From the NCBI RefSeq assembly GCF_000243155.2, contig NC_018017.1, forward strand, positions 2,790,001 through 2,854,000: a stretch of 64,000 nucleotides of DNA, in the 5' to 3' direction. The translations under genes were made by a program, and so were the position numbers. The notes beneath the pieces were generated by a model. That model saw only the letters and a list, made by a program, of their open reading frames with translations. It ran no database searches and was not told where the DNA came from. Origin of the DNA: Desulfitobacterium dehalogenans ATCC 51507 (GTDB lineage: Bacteria; Bacillota; Desulfitobacteriia; Desulfitobacteriales; Desulfitobacteriaceae). Position 1 is the first letter of the stretch. Each line of letters opens with the position of its first letter. Below are positions 1-8,601 of the stretch, one piece after another.

Positions 1-116
1 CAGGGATCGTGAAATTCACAGACAAAAGCAGGGAGCTCACTACATAAATTTCGAGTATTAGTACTTATGCAACCATGCAATGTTGTAAATTCACTAAGAA
101 TTGTTGTGGTATCAAC

Positions 117-413
117 TTAACAACAGCTTCCACTATCAGAAGAACAGTCGCAGCTAGGTTCTGTGCCAGTCAACCAACCTTTAATAATAGCTGAAGCACA
201 ACCTACGCCAGGCTTGACCTCTAATGCAAGAAACGGACAGTTCTTAACACAGGCACCGCATTCGATGCAACCGTCTTTATTGACAACAGAACATTTACTG
301 TTAACGATCGCAAAAACCTGATGAGAACAAACTTCGATACATTTTCCACAGCCTGTGCATAGGCTTTGTTCCAATTTCAAGGTTGAAACGTTTCTTAAAT
401 ATTGATTCTTCAT
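117..413 (-). CDS. hgcB: HgcB, ferredoxin-like mercury methylation protein
   Basis: 98-aa protein with two CX2CX2CX3C motifs (Cys19/22/25/29 and Cys49/52/55/59) for two 4Fe-4S clusters, an extra cysteine in GVGC (Cys72), and a tail of cysteines ending in a vicinal CC pair (97-98) as the last two residues. That combination, directly behind HgcA, is the signature of HgcB. In the known system HgcB passes low-potential electrons to the HgcA corrinoid and its tail cysteines are thought to handle Hg(II). AGGGAG lies upstream of the ATG, and 21 nt separate it from hgcA, so the two are probably co-transcribed. It could be mistaken for a generic ferredoxin, but the tail and the neighbour argue against that. 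Confidence 0.93.
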   Translation of the reverse strand: MKNQYLRNVSTLKLEQSLCTGCGKCIEVCSHQVFAIVNSKCSVVNKDGCIECGACVKNCPFLALEVKPGVGCASAIIKGWLTGTEPSCDCSSDSGSCC

Positions 414-434
414 GCTTTAATCTCCCTTTAATTC

Positions 435-1439
435 TTATATAAAACTATTGACTAAAATCAATACACAACCTATAAAAATTGATACAATTATAGCCGGGAT
501 TGCTATCCTCATCTCTTTCAAAACCCCTGAGAAGGAAGTGTACGTTGAAGAACCAGTAAAATTCATGGCTAAATATGCAGAAACTGCAGGAAAAACAAGT
601 ACATACCCAAGAGCCTGAAGCATGCTGTATTGTGGGTCATAGGGCCATCCATTAGTGGCATTAACAAACACAGTCCAAACCAGTCCCAATAACCAACCTT
701 TCCACGCAAAGGCCCGCCCTGGAATCCAGGGTAGCAATACCGGCGTCAATACACAGCCGATAATTACGGCACCCATATATCCATAAAAGTCGACCAAACC
801 AAAAGGCCCAAGCCCCATAAGATTTAACAAAAAAAGTATTCCAAAAATCATTAAGGATGCCTTTAACGTGCCCACAAGTTCAATCGGTGTTAAAACAAGA
901 CGATCATACGCACTAAATCGCACCTTTCTCATTTCAGGCGTGGCTTTCATTCCCGCTTGAATGAACTCTTTTAAATCTTTGGCTCTCACCGGCCCATAAA
1001 TGACCTTGAACCCGGAATACTTTGTAATCTCATGGGCACTTACACCCGGAGCTCCTAACTGAGGTAAGATAAGCGTTCGATGTGAAATAACCCTATCAAG
1101 CTGCACAATCGCTAAACGATTAAGGAGCTCTGTTGTTCCAAATGTCCCCTTGCCGGCAGCACACCATACATTTATTCCCTTAGTATCAAGAACCAAAATC
1201 CAAGTGTCCAGGCCTGATAACTCTTTCCGCAAACTATCGAAACTCATTTTGTAATTGGCTGTAACGAGAACCGGGGAATTCTCATTAGGGTCTCCCACAC
1301 GATAAAGCCCCGCCTCTACTTTATAATTCATTCTGTTAATACCCCAACGAGCCTTCCACGAACCCAATCTATCGTGAAAGGTTAATTGAGTTGATGTCTG
1401 CATGATCTTAATTTCTCTATTCGTTTCGATGGATAACAT
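435..1439 (-). CDS. hgcA: HgcA, corrinoid-dependent mercury methyltransferase
   Basis: Membrane-anchored corrinoid protein predicted to transfer a methyl group to Hg(II), giving methylmercury. The soluble N-terminal domain carries NVWCAAGK (Cys93 counted from the chosen start), the cap-helix motif whose cysteine is the lower cobalt ligand in HgcA; NxWCAxGK is diagnostic for the family against CdhD-type acetyl-CoA pathway proteins. The C-terminal half has about five hydrophobic membrane segments (roughly residues 194-210, 220-238, 248-260, 275-292, 312-332). I chose the ATG at 1439 because GAGGTGG lies just upstream; a GTG at 1457 is possible but carries no separate ribosome site. It sits between arsC and hgcB. 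Catalysis is inferred from the family, not shown here. Confidence 0.95.
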   Translation of the reverse strand: MLSIETNREIKIMQTSTQLTFHDRLGSWKARWGINRMNYKVEAGLYRVGDPNENSPVLVTANYKMSFDSLRKELSGLDTWILVLDTKGINVWCAAGKGTFGTTELLNRLAIVQLDRVISHRTLILPQLGAPGVSAHEITKYSGFKVIYGPVRAKDLKEFIQAGMKATPEMRKVRFSAYDRLVLTPIELVGTLKASLMIFGILFLLNLMGLGPFGLVDFYGYMGAVIIGCVLTPVLLPWIPGRAFAWKGWLLGLVWTVFVNATNGWPYDPQYSMLQALGYVLVFPAVSAYLAMNFTGSSTYTSFSGVLKEMRIAIPAIIVSIFIGCVLILVNSFI

Positions 1440-1470
1440 ACTCCACCTCTTCCTCACTTAGACATTAATT

Positions 1471-1872
1471 TCAGCCGCTAGTTAACCGTTCTTTCAGTTC
1501 TAAAACCTTTTTTTCTATTATTCTTGCCGTGAGAATAAATTCTTCATCGCTTTTTCCGGTTGGATCTTCCAAACCCCAGTCTTCTCGGTATTTGCAGGGT
1601 ACATAGGGACAATAGACATTACATCCCATCGTAATCACGATATCTGGTTGAGGGATATCTTGGATAAGCTTGGAAAACTGCGTCTTTTCCATATCGATAT
1701 CATAAAGCTGTCTTATAATTCGGACCGCATCTTTATTGATAGAAGGTTTGGTTTCAGTGCCCGCTGAATAGGGCTCAAATACATCGGAAGCCATCTTTTT
1801 ACCAAGGGCTTCTGCCATCTGTGAACGGCAAGAATTATGAACACAGATGAAAGCAACCTTTACTTTGTACAT
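1471..1872 (-). CDS. arsC: Arsenate reductase of the low-molecular-weight phosphatase type
   Basis: 133-aa protein of the LMW protein-tyrosine-phosphatase fold. The N-terminal P-loop is CVHNSCR (Cys10 to Arg16, CX5R), and a second cysteine cluster ([12 protein letters not shown], about residues 83-94) resembles the redox relay of thioredoxin-coupled ArsC, followed by the [10 protein letters not shown] acid loop. It should reduce arsenate to arsenite in the cytoplasm. Its ATG overlaps the end of an acr3 (arsenite pump) remnant, and hgcA follows after about 31 nt. Reduction without an adjacent intact efflux pump is odd, so a pump elsewhere in the genome or another role is likely. Confidence 0.88.
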   Translation of the reverse strand: MYKVKVAFICVHNSCRSQMAEALGKKMASDVFEPYSAGTETKPSINKDAVRIIRQLYDIDMEKTQFSKLIQDIPQPDIVITMGCNVYCPYVPCKYREDWGLEDPTGKSDEEFILTARIIEKKVLELKERLTSG

Positions 1873-2000
1873 ATCAACACAGGACCTATTATCCAGTTTT
1901 GAACTAAAGACGGACGGAGAACCTTTTTATTTTGGGCAACTTTCCCAATCTCCTTATATTTTTTCTTAGCAAGACTTGGCAAGAGAAAGTGATCTAGCAT
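1860..2000 (-). pseudogene. acr3: Remnant of an Acr3-type arsenite efflux gene
   Basis: The stretch between arsR and arsC is open for 46 codons and reads ...[18 protein letters not shown]... then [12 protein letters not shown]. From memory of the family this matches the Acr3 segment after the second membrane helix (consensus PPLAKVRYEEL..KVLGLSLVQNWVIGPLLMF). About 45 residues upstream and more than 250 downstream of that segment are missing, and the reading frame runs into the arsC start. The canonical order arsR-acr3-arsC therefore seems to have lost its pump by deletion. The fragment cannot transport anything. The match is short (about 40 residues), so moderate confidence. Confidence 0.7.
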
Positions 2001-2019
2001 TAATAATTTCTCTGGGTCT

Positions 2020-2337
2020 TTAACACTCACATTGGCGACCTCCTACATTATTATTTTCCTTTTGGCTTATTATTTCATCCAACAGATTTTTGGCAGCTTC
2101 GCATCCCTCCTTATCAAGAGAATAGTACATCCACTTTCCTTCCCTTCGGCTATCCACAAGTCCGGATTCACAAAGAATCTTCATGTGGTGTGATAAGGTT
2201 GATTGCCCGACCTTCATATCCTCGAGGATTTCACAGGCACATCTCTCAGCACTTTGCAACATCTCTATAATCATGAGCCGATTTGGATCGCAGAGTGCTT
2301 TAAAAATTTTTGCGTTATTTTGATATTTATTTTCCAT
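2020..2337 (-). CDS. arsR: ArsR/SmtB-family metalloregulator
   Basis: 105-aa winged-helix repressor, first gene of the arsC-hgcAB cluster. It has [16 protein letters not shown] (helix 1-2), ERCACEIL (about residues 31-38, matching the ELCVCDL metal-binding helix of ArsR), then recognition helix [13 protein letters not shown] and the wing GKWMYYSL. The C-terminus ends CEC, adding possible thiolate ligands. The expected role is to repress its own operon until arsenite or another thiophilic metal binds. A consensus promoter and an imperfect inverted repeat lie just upstream. The inducer, As(III) or Hg(II), cannot be told from sequence. Confidence 0.92.
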   Translation of the reverse strand: MENKYQNNAKIFKALCDPNRLMIIEMLQSAERCACEILEDMKVGQSTLSHHMKILCESGLVDSRREGKWMYYSLDKEGCEAAKNLLDEIISQKENNNVGGRQCEC

Positions 2338-2372
2338 ATCAATACCTCAAATCTACTTTTATCAATATGTTT

Positions 2373-2404
2373 ATTATATGACTCATATCGAAGAACGTCA
2401 ATAT
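2373..2404 (-). promoter_or_regulatory. Promoter and putative ArsR operator of the ars-hgc cluster
   Basis: On the minus strand TTGACG (2396-2401) is spaced 17 nt from TATAAT (2373-2378), a near-consensus sigma-A promoter about 40 bp from the arsR ATG. Overlapping the -35 is an inverted repeat, ATATTGA-N6-TCGATAT (2385-2404, one mismatch), placed as expected for an autoregulating ArsR protein. The binding assignment is inference. Confidence 0.65.
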
Positions 2405-2724
2405 TAACTAGGAGTCCCACATTTTTTTCGCAGAATTATTTCTACTCGCAATAGGCTGCACAGCTGAACGGATCTGGAAGTTTCAACATGCAGTTAACTT
2501 TGGCCTAGGTCGTTGCGTGATCCGGGTTATAGTAAGAATTTTTTTCTCCGACCTTTTCGGACGTTTCGGAAGAAAATTCTCCGATTCTCATTATTGTCAC
2601 TCATGTAGCTACTCTTGTTTCTCACATATTCCATCATCTAAGAAGATTTTATAGCGGCCATAACATATTCATTGCCCATTGTGAGATAATATAAGAAATT
2701 TATAAAACAAGGAGGTGATGCCCT
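2405..2724. other. Intergenic region between the ars-hgc cluster and the DUF255 gene
   Basis: No convincing coding sequence. Around 2537-2580 there is an imperfect inverted repeat (TTTTTTTCTCCGA opposite TCGGAAGAAAA). Just before the next gene an AAGGAGGTGAT site lies at 2709-2719. Confidence 0.4.
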
Positions 2725-4843
2725 ATGACAAACGTTAAAAGCATACCCAATAGATTAAACAATGAAAAGTCTCCTTATCTTCTTCAACACGCTTATAATC
2801 CCGTCGATTGGTACCCTTGGAGTGAAGAAGCTTTTGCTAAAGCAAAAGCCGAAGATAAGCCGATATTTTTATCTATTGGGTATTCGTAGTTGTCTATACT
2901 AAGCGACTTGTCATTGGTGTCATGTCATGGAGCGGGAATCCTTTGAAGACGAGGAGGTCGCCCAACTCATTAACCGTTACTTTGTTCCCATTAAAGTGGA
3001 TCGGGAAGAGCGCCCCGATGTAGACCATATCTATATGGAATTCTGTCAGGCTCTCACTGGCTCAGGGGGATGGCCTTTGACCCTGTTTCTGACTCCTGAT
3101 GAGCGGAAGCCTTTCTATGCCGGGACTTATTTCCCCAAAGAAAGCCGCTACGGGAGACCAGGAATTCTCGATCTTTTGTCCCAGCTGGGAGAGCTTTGGC
3201 AAAAAGATAAGCCAAAGATTCGCGACTCGGCTGAAGCCATCTATAAGGCTGTTACTTCTCGTGAAGAGCCCTCTGTGGATTCACTGACTCCTGCTCAGAA
3301 GGACGATTTTATTCCTTGGGCAAAGGAGATTCTGGACACAGCCTTTCAAACCTTGCAAAAGTCCTTTGATCCCCACTATGGGGGATTTGGGCGGGCACCG
3401 AAATTCCCCACCCCCCATAATTTAACCTTCCTTCTGCGTTATGCCCATGACCATGGGGATGACTCCGCGGCCCGGCAGGCCGCCCTTATGGTCCGTACCA
3501 CTCTGGAGCGCATGGGACAAGGTGGGATCTATGATCATGTGGGCTTTGGCTTCGCCCGCTACAGTACGGACCGTCATTGGCTTGTTCCTCATTTCGAAAA
3601 AATGCTCTATGACAATGCCTTGTTAGCCATTGCCTATCTTGAGAACTACCAAGTCCAACATAACCCTCATGATAAGCAAAAGGCCCGGGAAATCTTCACT
3701 TATGTCCTCCGGGATATGACCGCTCCGGAAGGAGGCTTTTATTCTGCAGAAGATGCGGATTCCGAAGGAGTGGAAGGAAAATTCTATGTCTGGGCTCCCC
3801 AGGAGATCCACGAAATTCTTGGGGACGAAGAAGGCCGGCTCTATTGCCAGGCCTACGGAATCACCCCGGCAGGCAATTTTGAAGGGGAAAATATCCCCAA
3901 TCTTCTGGATACGGATTGGGAAGCTCTGGAGTCAGAATGGAATCAATCTCCTGAAAGCCTCAAGAAACACCTCGAAGAATCCCGGAAAAAGCTTTTTGCT
4001 GTCCGCAAGAAAAGAATCCATCCTCACAAGGATGATAAAATCCTCACCTCCTGGAATGGATTAATGATCGCCGCCTTAGCCAAAGGTGCCCAAATCCTTG
4101 GCGATCCCGCCTACGGTGAAGGAGCAGAGAAAGCCGTTCATTTTATCCAAAAAAACCTCTACCCCAATCAACGCCTGTTGGCCCGCTACCGGGATGGCGA
4201 TTCCGCCCATTTAGGCTATTTGGATGATTATGCCTTTTTAATCTGGGGGCTCATCGAACTTTATCAGGTTTCCGGAAAAAAGGAGTATCTGGAATTCGCT
4301 CTAAAGCTGCAACGTCAGCAGGATGAACTTTTCTGGGATTCGGAAAAGACCGGATACTTCTTAACAGGCAAAGACGCTGAGGAACTGCTGATCCGCCCGA
4401 AAGAAATCTATGATGGGGCAACTCCCTCAGGGAACTCCGTCTCTGCCCTAAATCTGATTCGGCTTGCCCGGCTTACTGGAGATGGGGATCTGGAGAAAAG
4501 GGCATCTGAACAGATAATGGCTTTTAGATCCACTCTTTCAACTTACCCTTCAGGATATAGCGCTTTTCTGCAAGCCATCCAGTTCGCTCTCCAGGAAAGC
4601 AGGGAGATTATCCTGGCCGGCTCTCTGCAGCAGCCTGAGCTAAGGAACATGAGGACTATGATTTTTAAAGAATTCCGTCCCTATACTACTCTTCTCTATG
4701 AAGATGGTACCCTTTCTGAGCTTATCCCCTGGTTAAAGGATTATCCTTTGGATTCTGACAAGGTTACCGCTTATCTATGTCAAAATTACGCCTGCCACAA
4801 ACCCGTACATCAGGCCGAGGATCTCTCTGCATTACTGACTTAG
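2725..4843 (+). pseudogene. DUF255 thioredoxin-domain protein (YyaL/SSP411 family), interrupted by 19 bp
   Basis: Translation from the ATG at 2725 (ribosome site AAGGAGGTGAT) gives 54 residues ending IFLSIGYS, then an immediate TAG at 2887. Removing 19 bp (2887-2905) rejoins the frame to TCHWCHVMERESF..., restoring the family's CHWCH thioredoxin motif and a protein of about 699 aa, the usual length. Downstream the (alpha/alpha)6-barrel-like region is intact (GGWPLTLF, PKFPTPHNL, HFEKMLYDNA, EDADSEGVEGKFYVW). An ATG at 2927 could start a 638-aa product without the active-site CxxC. The family's function is poorly known. The gene is probably inactive or makes only the truncated protein. Confidence 0.85.
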
Positions 4844-4883
4844 ATACAACAAAAAAAGCATCATTTCAATATTGAAAATTAGG

Positions 4884-4914
4884 AAGTGCGTTTCCATGGC
4901 CTGGAAACGCACTT
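4884..4914. terminator. Bidirectional terminator hairpin
   Basis: Perfect 13-bp stem AAGTGCGTTTCCA / TGGAAACGCACTT with a 5-nt loop, between the convergent DUF255 gene and the RsgA-like gene. Confidence 0.75.
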
Positions 4915-4950
4915 TCACCGTATTGTTCATATTCACCTGAAATGGACTCA

Positions 4951-6234
4951 TCATCTACCAAAACTAATTTCGCTGCAGCCATCTTTAATTGACAATTTAT
5001 CGAGGGGAAATGGTGTCATAGCCAACGGCTTAACTGCAATGGATATGAGCAGGGCCGGATTATCATCTGCTGCAATTCGATTCGAATTCAAAGTGCCGCA
5101 CGTTCGGCATCTGTGAATAATCGCCCATTCACCGCCCTTACGCACCCACACACTGACCGGTTCCATTATTCCTTTGCACAGGGAAGCACGGTCGCCCGGC
5201 TCATTGTCTACATGTACGCTCGATAAACACTTCGGGCAATGGTTGCGATGCTGGCTCCCAGCACCTTCCGGCACGACAAGCGTCCCACATGCCTTGCATG
5301 TAAAGCTCTCTGTACAAGCTGAATGCCGATAATCAGTTCTAGGGGAAGTACATGTAACGACTCTGGTATCCGCCATTTTCTGATAAGCATCATATCGTTC
5401 TCTTTTGAGTTTTTTCGCGCGAAGCGCCTCAAGAACTTGGCACCCTTCCTCGTGGACATGCGTACAGTTCCTAAAATAACAACCTTCAATGAGTTGCGCT
5501 ATTTCAGGGAATACCGCGTTTCGTTCCTCCACGGAAATTTCCTGCAGGGCAAAATCGCGAAAGCCCGGTGTATCAATCCATAAGGTTCCTCTGGAGCCAA
5601 CCTGCAAAACACTGGTATGAGTGCTTGACATAGTACAGCGGGAATCTTCTTTTTCTAATGGTTCGTTTAGACTCCCATGTATCAAAGACGTTTTGCCGCA
5701 AGACCTATCACCAACAACAACCACAGTTTTTCCCTCAACTGTTTTAATTAGTTCTTCTTGCCGTTCACGAGCTGAACCTACAAATACGAAGTCGACGGAA
5801 GTTTGATACAGAGCCAGTTTGGCTTCTAACAGAGCCTGAGTGCTTTCCCCAATTAAATCCCATTTGCTAATAAATATACCGACTTGAATTCCTGCTCGTT
5901 TGGCGGCGATAATCGCCGCTTCCAAATAACCTGCCTGATTGAGCAGGTAATCGGCGGTCACGATCGCCAAAAGATACTGAACATTCGCTGCTACCAGGAC
6001 TTTCTCTTCTGTGGAACGACGATTTCCCCTATATAAGGCAGTTTTTCTTGGCAGAACTTGAATCAGTTTATATTGATCATTCCCAGCAAGTCCTATTTCA
6101 ACCTGATCACCAACAATCAATGCATTCTTCTTCGAGACCAAAGAGCCAGGAAGCAGGCAGGAAATGATTTCACCTTCCGCTAATACTTGGACTTGTTTAT
6201 TCATGATATTTACAACAGTAGCTTTCTTCTTCAT
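4951..6234 (-). CDS. RsgA-like circularly permuted GTPase fused to an RNHCP zinc domain
   Basis: 427 aa. An N-terminal OB-like region (1-65) is followed by a circularly permuted GTPase domain: G4-like SKWD (about 123), P-loop GDRSCGKTSL (175-184), switch STHTS (204-208), DTPG (221-224), then the RsgA zinc motif CYFRNCTHVHEEGC (252-265). Residues about 313-400 add a second zinc module with CKAC, RNHCPKC (330-336), and CRTCG (376-380), matching the RNHCP domain. RsgA checks 30S subunit maturation. The motifs here differ from standard RsgA (GxSGVGKSS, NKxD), so this is probably a specialised paralogue rather than the housekeeping copy. It stands alone, with a start preceded by AGGAGG. Confidence 0.85.
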   Translation of the reverse strand: MKKKATVVNIMNKQVQVLAEGEIISCLLPGSLVSKKNALIVGDQVEIGLAGNDQYKLIQVLPRKTALYRGNRRSTEEKVLVAANVQYLLAIVTADYLLNQAGYLEAAIIAAKRAGIQVGIFISKWDLIGESTQALLEAKLALYQTSVDFVFVGSARERQEELIKTVEGKTVVVVGDRSCGKTSLIHGSLNEPLEKEDSRCTMSSTHTSVLQVGSRGTLWIDTPGFRDFALQEISVEERNAVFPEIAQLIEGCYFRNCTHVHEEGCQVLEALRAKKLKRERYDAYQKMADTRVVTCTSPRTDYRHSACTESFTCKACGTLVVPEGAGSQHRNHCPKCLSSVHVDNEPGDRASLCKGIMEPVSVWVRKGGEWAIIHRCRTCGTLNSNRIAADDNPALLISIAVKPLAMTPFPLDKLSIKDGCSEISFGR

Positions 6235-6339
6235 CTTAGTTTCCTCCTAATAAGGGACAGGCTTTTGGGGCGCACTTACTCTTTCATAAAATAGTATAGA
6301 TTCTGTTTACTCATAGGAGCAACCGAATTGACGTTTCAG

Positions 6340-6371
6340 AAACAAAGAAGCGCCATGGCGCTTCTTTGTTT
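6340..6371. terminator. Perfect palindromic terminator
   Basis: A 32-bp perfect palindrome, AAACAAAGAAGCGCCA and its complement, overlaps the stop codon of the small minus-strand gene beside it. It gives a 14-16 bp stem ending in a T run on either strand. Confidence 0.75.
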
Positions 6372-6648
6372 ACTGGTTCTCCAGTTTAAATTTTGCAATA
6401 ATTTTCTGTATGCTTTTCGGTGATAAATAGTAAGTTTCCGAAAGATGGTCAACCGGCATTCCTTCTGTATATTTTTCGTAAATCTCCATGTTTCTGAAAA
6501 GAATCATCTCTTTGCCTTTGGTGTTTTCTCCCCATGCCTTACGATTGCTTTCTTTTCTTGGGATATAAACATATTCACCGTCAATATATTTTTGAATTAG
6601 ATCTATTATTTCTTTGGGCAGCACATCGGCTGCTTTGATATAGCTCAT
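6370..6648 (-). CDS. CD3324-family helix-turn-helix protein
   Basis: 92-aa basic protein with the family pattern: DVLPKEIIDLIQKYIDGEYVYIPRK at the N-terminus and a C-terminal helix-turn-helix (SETYYLSPKSIQKIIAKF, about 69-86). Related small Firmicutes proteins resemble the DNA-binding part of Mor-type activators. Target genes are unknown. It is transcribed alone, with AGGAGG before the ATG and the palindromic terminator at its end. The family assignment is from recognition of the pattern. Confidence 0.7.
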   Translation of the reverse strand: MSYIKAADVLPKEIIDLIQKYIDGEYVYIPRKESNRKAWGENTKGKEMILFRNMEIYEKYTEGMPVDHLSETYYLSPKSIQKIIAKFKLENQ

Positions 6649-6808
6649 TTATGCTCCTCCTAATTTGGGTGTTCAGGAATGAGCAAAGGCTATACAAGTA
6701 TCAATTTTTTGATGCTATGCGATAGCCTTTGCTATGCATAACGCGCCGAACTAAACTTCATAAAAATGCTTCCTCCCTTATATGCCTTCAACATTAAATA
6801 ATTCTTCT

Positions 6809-7258
6809 TTACTCAATTGGATTTGACTCTAATCTACTGTGCTTCCATACCATCGTGAGATCGCTTTCTTTGGTTTCCTCCTCAATCTGTTCCGACAAAA
6901 TTACAAATCCTTCTTTCAAGTAGAATCTTACTGCCCGCTCATTTCTTTGATAAACATTCAAAAGAAGTTTGTTATGCCTCTCTTTGGCATAATTGAGCAG
7001 TTGACCGCCAATTCCCTTGGATTGATATTCTGCATCAACAAAAATTCCCTCAATGTAATCTCCATTCAGTCCAAGAAACCCTTGTATCTGACTGCTGGAA
7101 TCATACACATAAATAGTCGCCTGCGGCAACATTTTTTCAACTGTGGGATAGCTGTTTATCCAATAGCTGCTGTCGATAAAATGATGCACCCTAATATTCG
7201 TATTAAGCCATATCTTCATAATTTTTTCGATATCGGTTTCTTTAAAATCTCTGATCAT
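6809..7258 (-). CDS. GNAT-family N-acetyltransferase
   Basis: 149-aa single-domain acetyltransferase. Acetyl-CoA-binding motif A is visible as GIFVDAEYQSKGIGGQLL (QSKGIG pyrophosphate loop, about 79-84), followed by LLNVYQRNERAVRFYLKEGF, the usual strand 5 / helix 4 region. It resembles YjaB/YiaC-type enzymes that acetylate small molecules or protein amino groups, but the substrate cannot be told. Single-gene unit in an AT-rich accessory stretch. Confidence 0.8.
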   Translation of the reverse strand: MIRDFKETDIEKIMKIWLNTNIRVHHFIDSSYWINSYPTVEKMLPQATIYVYDSSSQIQGFLGLNGDYIEGIFVDAEYQSKGIGGQLLNYAKERHNKLLLNVYQRNERAVRFYLKEGFVILSEQIEEETKESDLTMVWKHSRLESNPIE

Positions 7259-7327
7259 AATTAAATATCTTTCTCCTTTTGATTAAAATAAATTATTTCA
7301 ATAAAGTAACATTCTGAACAACAAAAA

Positions 7328-7360
7328 AGCAGATAACTCTATCACTTAGAGCTATCTGCT
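7328..7360. terminator. Hairpin, probable terminator
   Basis: AGCAGATAACTCTA pairs with TAGAGCTATCTGCT (one mismatch) around a 5-nt loop, with an A run on its left side that would read as a T run on the minus strand. Confidence 0.45.
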
Positions 7361-7716
7361 TGCTTATAGCACACTAACATAAAGAAAAACGCTTTGCGAG
7401 TTTCTCACATTATTGCGACAGTCACCAAGTTAACATGTATTCATGTTCACTTGGCTCCCCTGCGTAAATAACCTATAATTTTTTCAATCAATTACAGGTA
7501 GCCTAAGCTTTATCTATCCGCAAAATAAGCACAACAAAAACCCCTCGTGATATGAGAGCTAAAATTTTTATTGTTCATTATCTTAGCGAATAGACGACAT
7601 CAAGCCACCACCCTTTATATAATCAAAGCTATCATAACAAATTTCTCTTAACTTTGGAAGATGTTTTTAGGTTGTATTGATTTATCCTCAAAATGTTCAG
7701 CATGATTAATCATCGA
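7361..7716. other. AT-rich gap with one hairpin
   Basis: I see no gene. CCAAGTTAACATG (7425-7437) and CATGTTCACTTGG (7442-7454) form a 13-bp stem with one mismatch and a 4-nt loop. There is no T run beside it, so it may be an operator or relic rather than a terminator. Confidence 0.35.
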
Positions 7717-8542
7717 TTATGCATGGGACAAAAGAGGGAACATCATCTGATTGTTCACAAATAAATTATCTTTTCCTTTTAAAACAAAAAGTGTTGTATC
7801 CTCTTCCATAAGAACTTGAGAATTAAAAGTAGTATTCGCTATAGGTGTAAAACCAAAAACTACTGTGCTTATTTGATGTTCTGCCACTCTAGATACTACA
7901 TCAAGGAGAGCGTGGTCACCGCTGCCAAAAACATCGTAACAGGTTATAACCGCATTTTCATTGGAAGCAATTATTACAGTATCGAAATCTTCCAAGAAGT
8001 ATATGCAGTCTTTCATAAAGGACGTACAATAAAACATGAGTAATCCATAGTTGTCTTCCATTGAAAGCGCGATCATCTGCACTCCCCATGTCAAGTTTCC
8101 TTACATGTCCTTTTGTTGGAGTAATTGGACTACTACAGTGGTATTCAATGACTTTTTCAAATCCAAATTTAGGATAAAAGTCAAGAACGCTATCATTAGC
8201 AAAAAGGTAAATACTATTGCACTTGTCTTTCCATTCCTTTAGGATGGTTTCTATTAAATAGCGCGACAAACCCTGATTTCTATAATCAATATCTGTCATT
8301 ACAGTACCGATTTGAAGGCATAGCTTTTCTTGTCCATAGTGCAGAAATTTTATAATACTCACAGAGGCATTAGCTATTGCTTTTCCATTATCAACTAAGG
8401 AATATGGAATATATTTATCTGTCCAATATCCGTTCTGATAAAATTTCTCAAAGGATAGGCCAAAGGTTTTCTCAGCTAAACTGTTATAACTATGCCTCAA
8501 TGTGTCATTGTCCTTAATGTTGCTAGTCAAGATAAACTTCAT
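7717..8542 (-). pseudogene. GNAT acetyltransferase split by a frameshift
   Basis: Two overlapping minus-strand frames make one protein. From 8542 the first frame encodes a GNAT N-terminus (QIGTVMTDIDYRNQGLSRYLI, motif A) and runs to ...KGHVRKLDMGSADDRAF. The second frame picks up ALSMEDNYGLLMFYCTSF and continues to 7717. They differ by one extra nucleotide, at about 8050-8090. The whole product would be about 275 aa, typical of two-lobed GNAT proteins. Either the gene is decayed, or there is a sequencing error or programmed shift. The function of the intact family member is unknown. Confidence 0.7.
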
Positions 8543-8601
8543 ATAATCATCTTCCTTAACTTTTCTACTGCATCATATATGATAAACTCTTTTAAAAAGA
8601 A

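Noticed and set aside
2887-2905. Programmed translational bypass across the 19-bp block
   Set aside because: The stop follows a possible take-off codon, but the take-off TCG and the landing GCG do not match and I see no strong stem at the site. An excision scar or insertion is simpler; kept only as an alternative in the finding.
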